Source: Macrosoma leucophasiata
Taxonomy: Eukaryota > Arthropoda > Insecta > Lepidoptera > Hedylidae
NCBI GenBank assembly: GCA_036365455.1
Contig: JAWQUS010000010.1
Coordinates: forward strand, 13,462,501-13,526,500
Reading direction: 5' to 3'
DNA: 64,000 nt
Shown here: piece by piece, positions 61,792 through 64,000 of the stretch
Numbering within the stretch: the first letter of the stretch is position 1
Layout: each line of letters opens with the position of its first letter
Made by a program: the position numbers and the translations under genes
Notes under the pieces: generated by a model
The model's database searches: none
What the model was told of the DNA's origin: nothing
The model's input: the letters and a program-made list of their open reading frames with translations, nothing else

Positions 61792-62286
61792 TCTATACCT
61801 ACTACTATTATAAAGAAGAAACATTTGTGTTTTATGTTATTTATGTTTGTACATTTTTATTTATTTATTTATTATAGCCTTTACATTCTGAAATGTTTGT
61901 TGTAGGTTTCTAGATGTCTCTTAATTCAGTATGCCTCCTGGCAAAGGCCTCTTCTGGCTTTTTCCATTGGGTTCTATCACGAGCCACTCGTCTACAGTTT
62001 GGACCCGCTGTGAGCTTTAATTCGTCCTCCCATCTTCTTAATTGTTTACCTCTGGTTTTTTTGGTATTTCTGGGGTACCAGTCTGTGATGATTTTACTCC
62101 ATTATTCTTGTTTCTCCCTCAACATGTGTCCTGTCCATCTCTCTTGTTTGCACATACGAAACTCAAATGTTTCCTATTTAACAAACTTTTTTACCCAAAA
62201 ACTAATGGACCGATTTCAAAAATTATAAATTATGTAGGCTATATTATATTCATTGCACCCGTGCGAAGCCAGGGGGAGCCGCTTAT
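61792..62286 (+). mobile_element. decayed Helitron-like element hosting a LINE fragment
   Basis: Start TCTATACCTACTACTATTAT after A. Later AAAAACTAATGGACCGATTT and CATTGCACCCGTGCGAAGCC, as in other Helitron-like repeats. The CTAG end is lost. The LINE piece at 61856-62170 lies inside. Confidence 0.45.
61911..62152 (-). pseudogene. LINE reverse-transcriptase C-terminal fragment
   Basis: The minus-strand frame reads WTGHMLREKQE, a stop, then WSKIITDWYPRNTKKTRGKQ, LRRWEDELKLTAGPNCRRVA, RDRTQWKKPEEAFARRHTEL. The RRWEDEL...AGP...RVARDR.QWK..EEAF pattern is the C-terminus of RTE-like endonuclease/reverse transcriptases common in Lepidoptera. The 3' end runs into an AATAAATAAATAAA tail (plus strand 61856-61875). 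A 5'-truncated, dead copy. Confidence 0.75.
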
Positions 62287-62727
62287 ATCTTAAACTTAAA
62301 CTGATCCTAGACCATAGTGTTCAGTTAGTGTGGATTTGTCAGGGTCACTAAACTGTAAGGGATTTTTCGCGTTCTCCACTCTCTTAACGTGACGTAATTT
62401 CAGATTTTATATTATCGAAGTGTGTTATAGAATTTTATTATTTTATGTCGGTAAGTAGATATACTTATGATAGGTATATAAGTGATGCAGAGATGATCAG
62501 TTAATTCAAAAATTTTAAATCATCATTCATTAAGTATACATAATAATAGGTTGGGGAAAAAGTCTTTTCGCATTATAGTATGTATGAACTTGTAATAAAA
62601 TCTCTTTGGCTGTAGTATTTGTATCTGGCTGGTTTTGGTATCATTGAAAGTTAAAATTTTAAAGAACATAATTCCAAATTCAAATTAGGCAAATGTGTGA
62701 TTTTCATTTGTTTTTCGTACTGTCAAG

Positions 62728-63675
62728 ATGAGTGAATCTAATGAAGAAATTCGATACATTTTAAAATTTTACTACAAAAAAGGTAAAAATGCAACGCAAG
62801 CCGCGAAGAAAATTTGCGATGTTTATGGACCTAGTGCAGTGTCTGTGAGAGTAGCACAAATTTGGTTTAAGCGTTTTCAATCCGGAAATTTTGATGTCAA
62901 AGATGCACCTCGCTCTGGTCGCCCTATTACGGATAAAATAGATGCCATTTTTGAAAAAGTGGAGCAAGATCGACATATCAGTAGTTACGACGTAGCTGAA
63001 GAACTGAGAATTGATCACAAAACAGTTTTGGCGCATTTTAAAAAAGCTGGGTACAAAAAAAAGCTCGATATTTGGGTACCTCACGAGCTCACTGAAAGAA
63101 ACCTAATGAACCGTGTACTCATTTGTGATTCTTTATTACGACGTAATAAAACCGAATCATTTTTGAAGAAGCTGATAACTGGTGATGAAAAGTGGATCAC
63201 GTACGACAAGAACGTGCAAAAAAGGTCGTGGTCAAAGGCCGGTCAGGCTTCACAGACTGTGGCGAAACCAGGGTTAACTCGCAATAAGGTGATGTTGTGT
63301 GTGTGGTGGGATTGGAAGGGCATTATTCATTATGAGCTATTACCACCAGGCAGGACTATCGATTCTGAACTCTACTGCGAACAACTGATGAGATTAAAGC
63401 AAGAAGTTGAGAGAAAGCGGCCGGAATTGATCAACAGAAGAGGTGTGGTGTTTCATCATGATAACGCTAGACCTCACACATCTATAGCCACTCAGCAAAA
63501 ATTAAGAGAGTTTGGCTGGGAGGTGTTAATGCATCCGCCGTATAGTCCTGACCTTGCACCTTCAGATTTCCACCTGTTTCGGTCTCTTCAGAATTCTTTA
63601 TGTAATGTTAGGTTAATTGTTTTATATTATTTCGCATTAACACATGCTTGTGAAAAAAATGCTTTAATAAAATAA
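62728..63675 (+). pseudogene. mariner transposase, truncated by an insertion
   Basis: Starts MSESNEEIRYILKFYYKKGK. The N-terminal helix-turn-helix region is followed by TGDEKW (first Asp), HHDNARPH (second Asp) and LAPSD (third Asp, DD34D). After NVRL at about 63616 the frame enters the inserted sequence and stops at 63675; the original C-terminus continues at 63687-63822. All three catalytic Asp residues are upstream of the break, but the last 40 or so residues are lost, so activity is doubtful. Confidence 0.88.
63617..63673. mobile_element. 57-bp insertion in mariner with 13-bp target duplication
   Basis: AATGTTAGGTTAA stands at 63604-63616 and 63674-63686, while copy A has it once. The insert starts TTGTTTTATATTATTTCGCA, ends TTTAATAAAAT, and its first 38 bp match 28409-28446. 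The A-rich end and long duplication suggest a truncated retroposon. Confidence 0.8.
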
Positions 63676-64000
63676 TGTTAGGTTAACATCACGAGAGGAC
63701 TGCCAAATCCACTTGTCGCGGTATTTTGATGAGAAGTCCCAAATTTTTTATAGCAATGGGATCATGTCCCTACCTACAAGATGGCAAAAGGTTATCGAAC
63801 AAAATGGTACATACATACTTTAGTTAAATTTAAATAAACTATATTAAAAAATGTTTTGAATTGTCTTAAAAAATGCGATGAAACTTTTTCTCCAACCTAA
63901 TATATACACAACTATGGTATGTATGCAAAATGTAATAAATAAATTCAAATAAGTCTAAAAGCGAAAACATCCTAACGCCCACTAAGTTTTCAAATGCAAA

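Larger units (their letters stand above)
62546..63900 (+). mobile_element. mariner transposon (copy B), nearly intact
   Basis: 1355 bp, of which 70 bp are a later insertion and its duplication. Termini AGGTTGGGGAAAAAGTCTTT and CTTTTTCTCCAACCTAA with TA on both sides. Same family as 10024-11322. Apart from the insertion its transposase frame reads through both points where copy A is broken. Confidence 0.92.

Overview
This window is AT-rich, repeat-laden eukaryotic DNA. It looks like a moth or butterfly (Lepidoptera), judging from Helitrons that start TCTATAC and end CTAG|T, poly(A)-tailed SINEs with a GGTGGTAG-type head, several tRNA-derived SINEs, mariner elements with a GGTTGGGGAAAAAG terminus, and LINE tails made of AATAAATAAA. 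The species cannot be named from the sequence. No bacterial-type operon, CRISPR array, rRNA or convincing functional tRNA gene was found.

The window holds one real host gene that I can support. It lies on the plus strand in ten exons from 15731 to 60855 and encodes a predicted secreted multidomain serine protease of about 527 residues: signal peptide, a four-cysteine TSP1-like repeat, a complete six-cysteine thrombospondin type-1 (TSP1) repeat, a cysteine-containing propeptide, and a trypsin-family (S1) domain with an intact His/Asp/Ser triad and the Asp that gives trypsin-like specificity. Every exon junction agrees in reading phase and has GT..AG borders, so the model is strong although it was assembled by eye. 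Intron 9 contains a decayed tandem copy of the exon that carries the catalytic serine.

Layout. 1-15.5 kb: upstream intergenic DNA with SINEs, a Helitron, MITEs, a large inverted repeat, a CCA trinucleotide tract and a broken mariner inserted into an older Helitron-like repeat. 15.5-20.9 kb: candidate promoter and exons 1-5 (both TSP1 repeats). 20.9-27.6 kb: intron 5 with a dense mosaic of SINEs, Helitrons and repeated fragments of an unknown minus-strand coding sequence. 27.6-33.3 kb: exons 6 and 7, separated by an intron holding a very young LTR retrotransposon (two apparently identical 361-bp LTRs, gag and integrase but no reverse transcriptase). 33.3-40.1 kb: intron 7 with a LINE broken by a SINE and a Helitron, then exon 8. 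40.1-48.9 kb: intron 8 (hAT MITE, SINEs) and exon 9. 48.9-60.9 kb: intron 9 (exon-9 pseudo-copy, foldback element, more SINEs and Helitrons) and terminal exon 10. 60.9-64 kb: downstream DNA with a LINE reverse-transcriptase fragment and a second mariner that is itself broken by a 57-bp insertion.

I did not find a new multi-gene system. The most worthwhile signals are the TSP1-protease architecture, the decayed catalytic-exon duplication, and several unusually clear insertion structures: a 42-bp perfect palindrome with an 8-bp target duplication, a foldback with TTAG duplications, a Helitron between 80-bp direct repeats, and a short insert in mariner with a 13-bp duplication.
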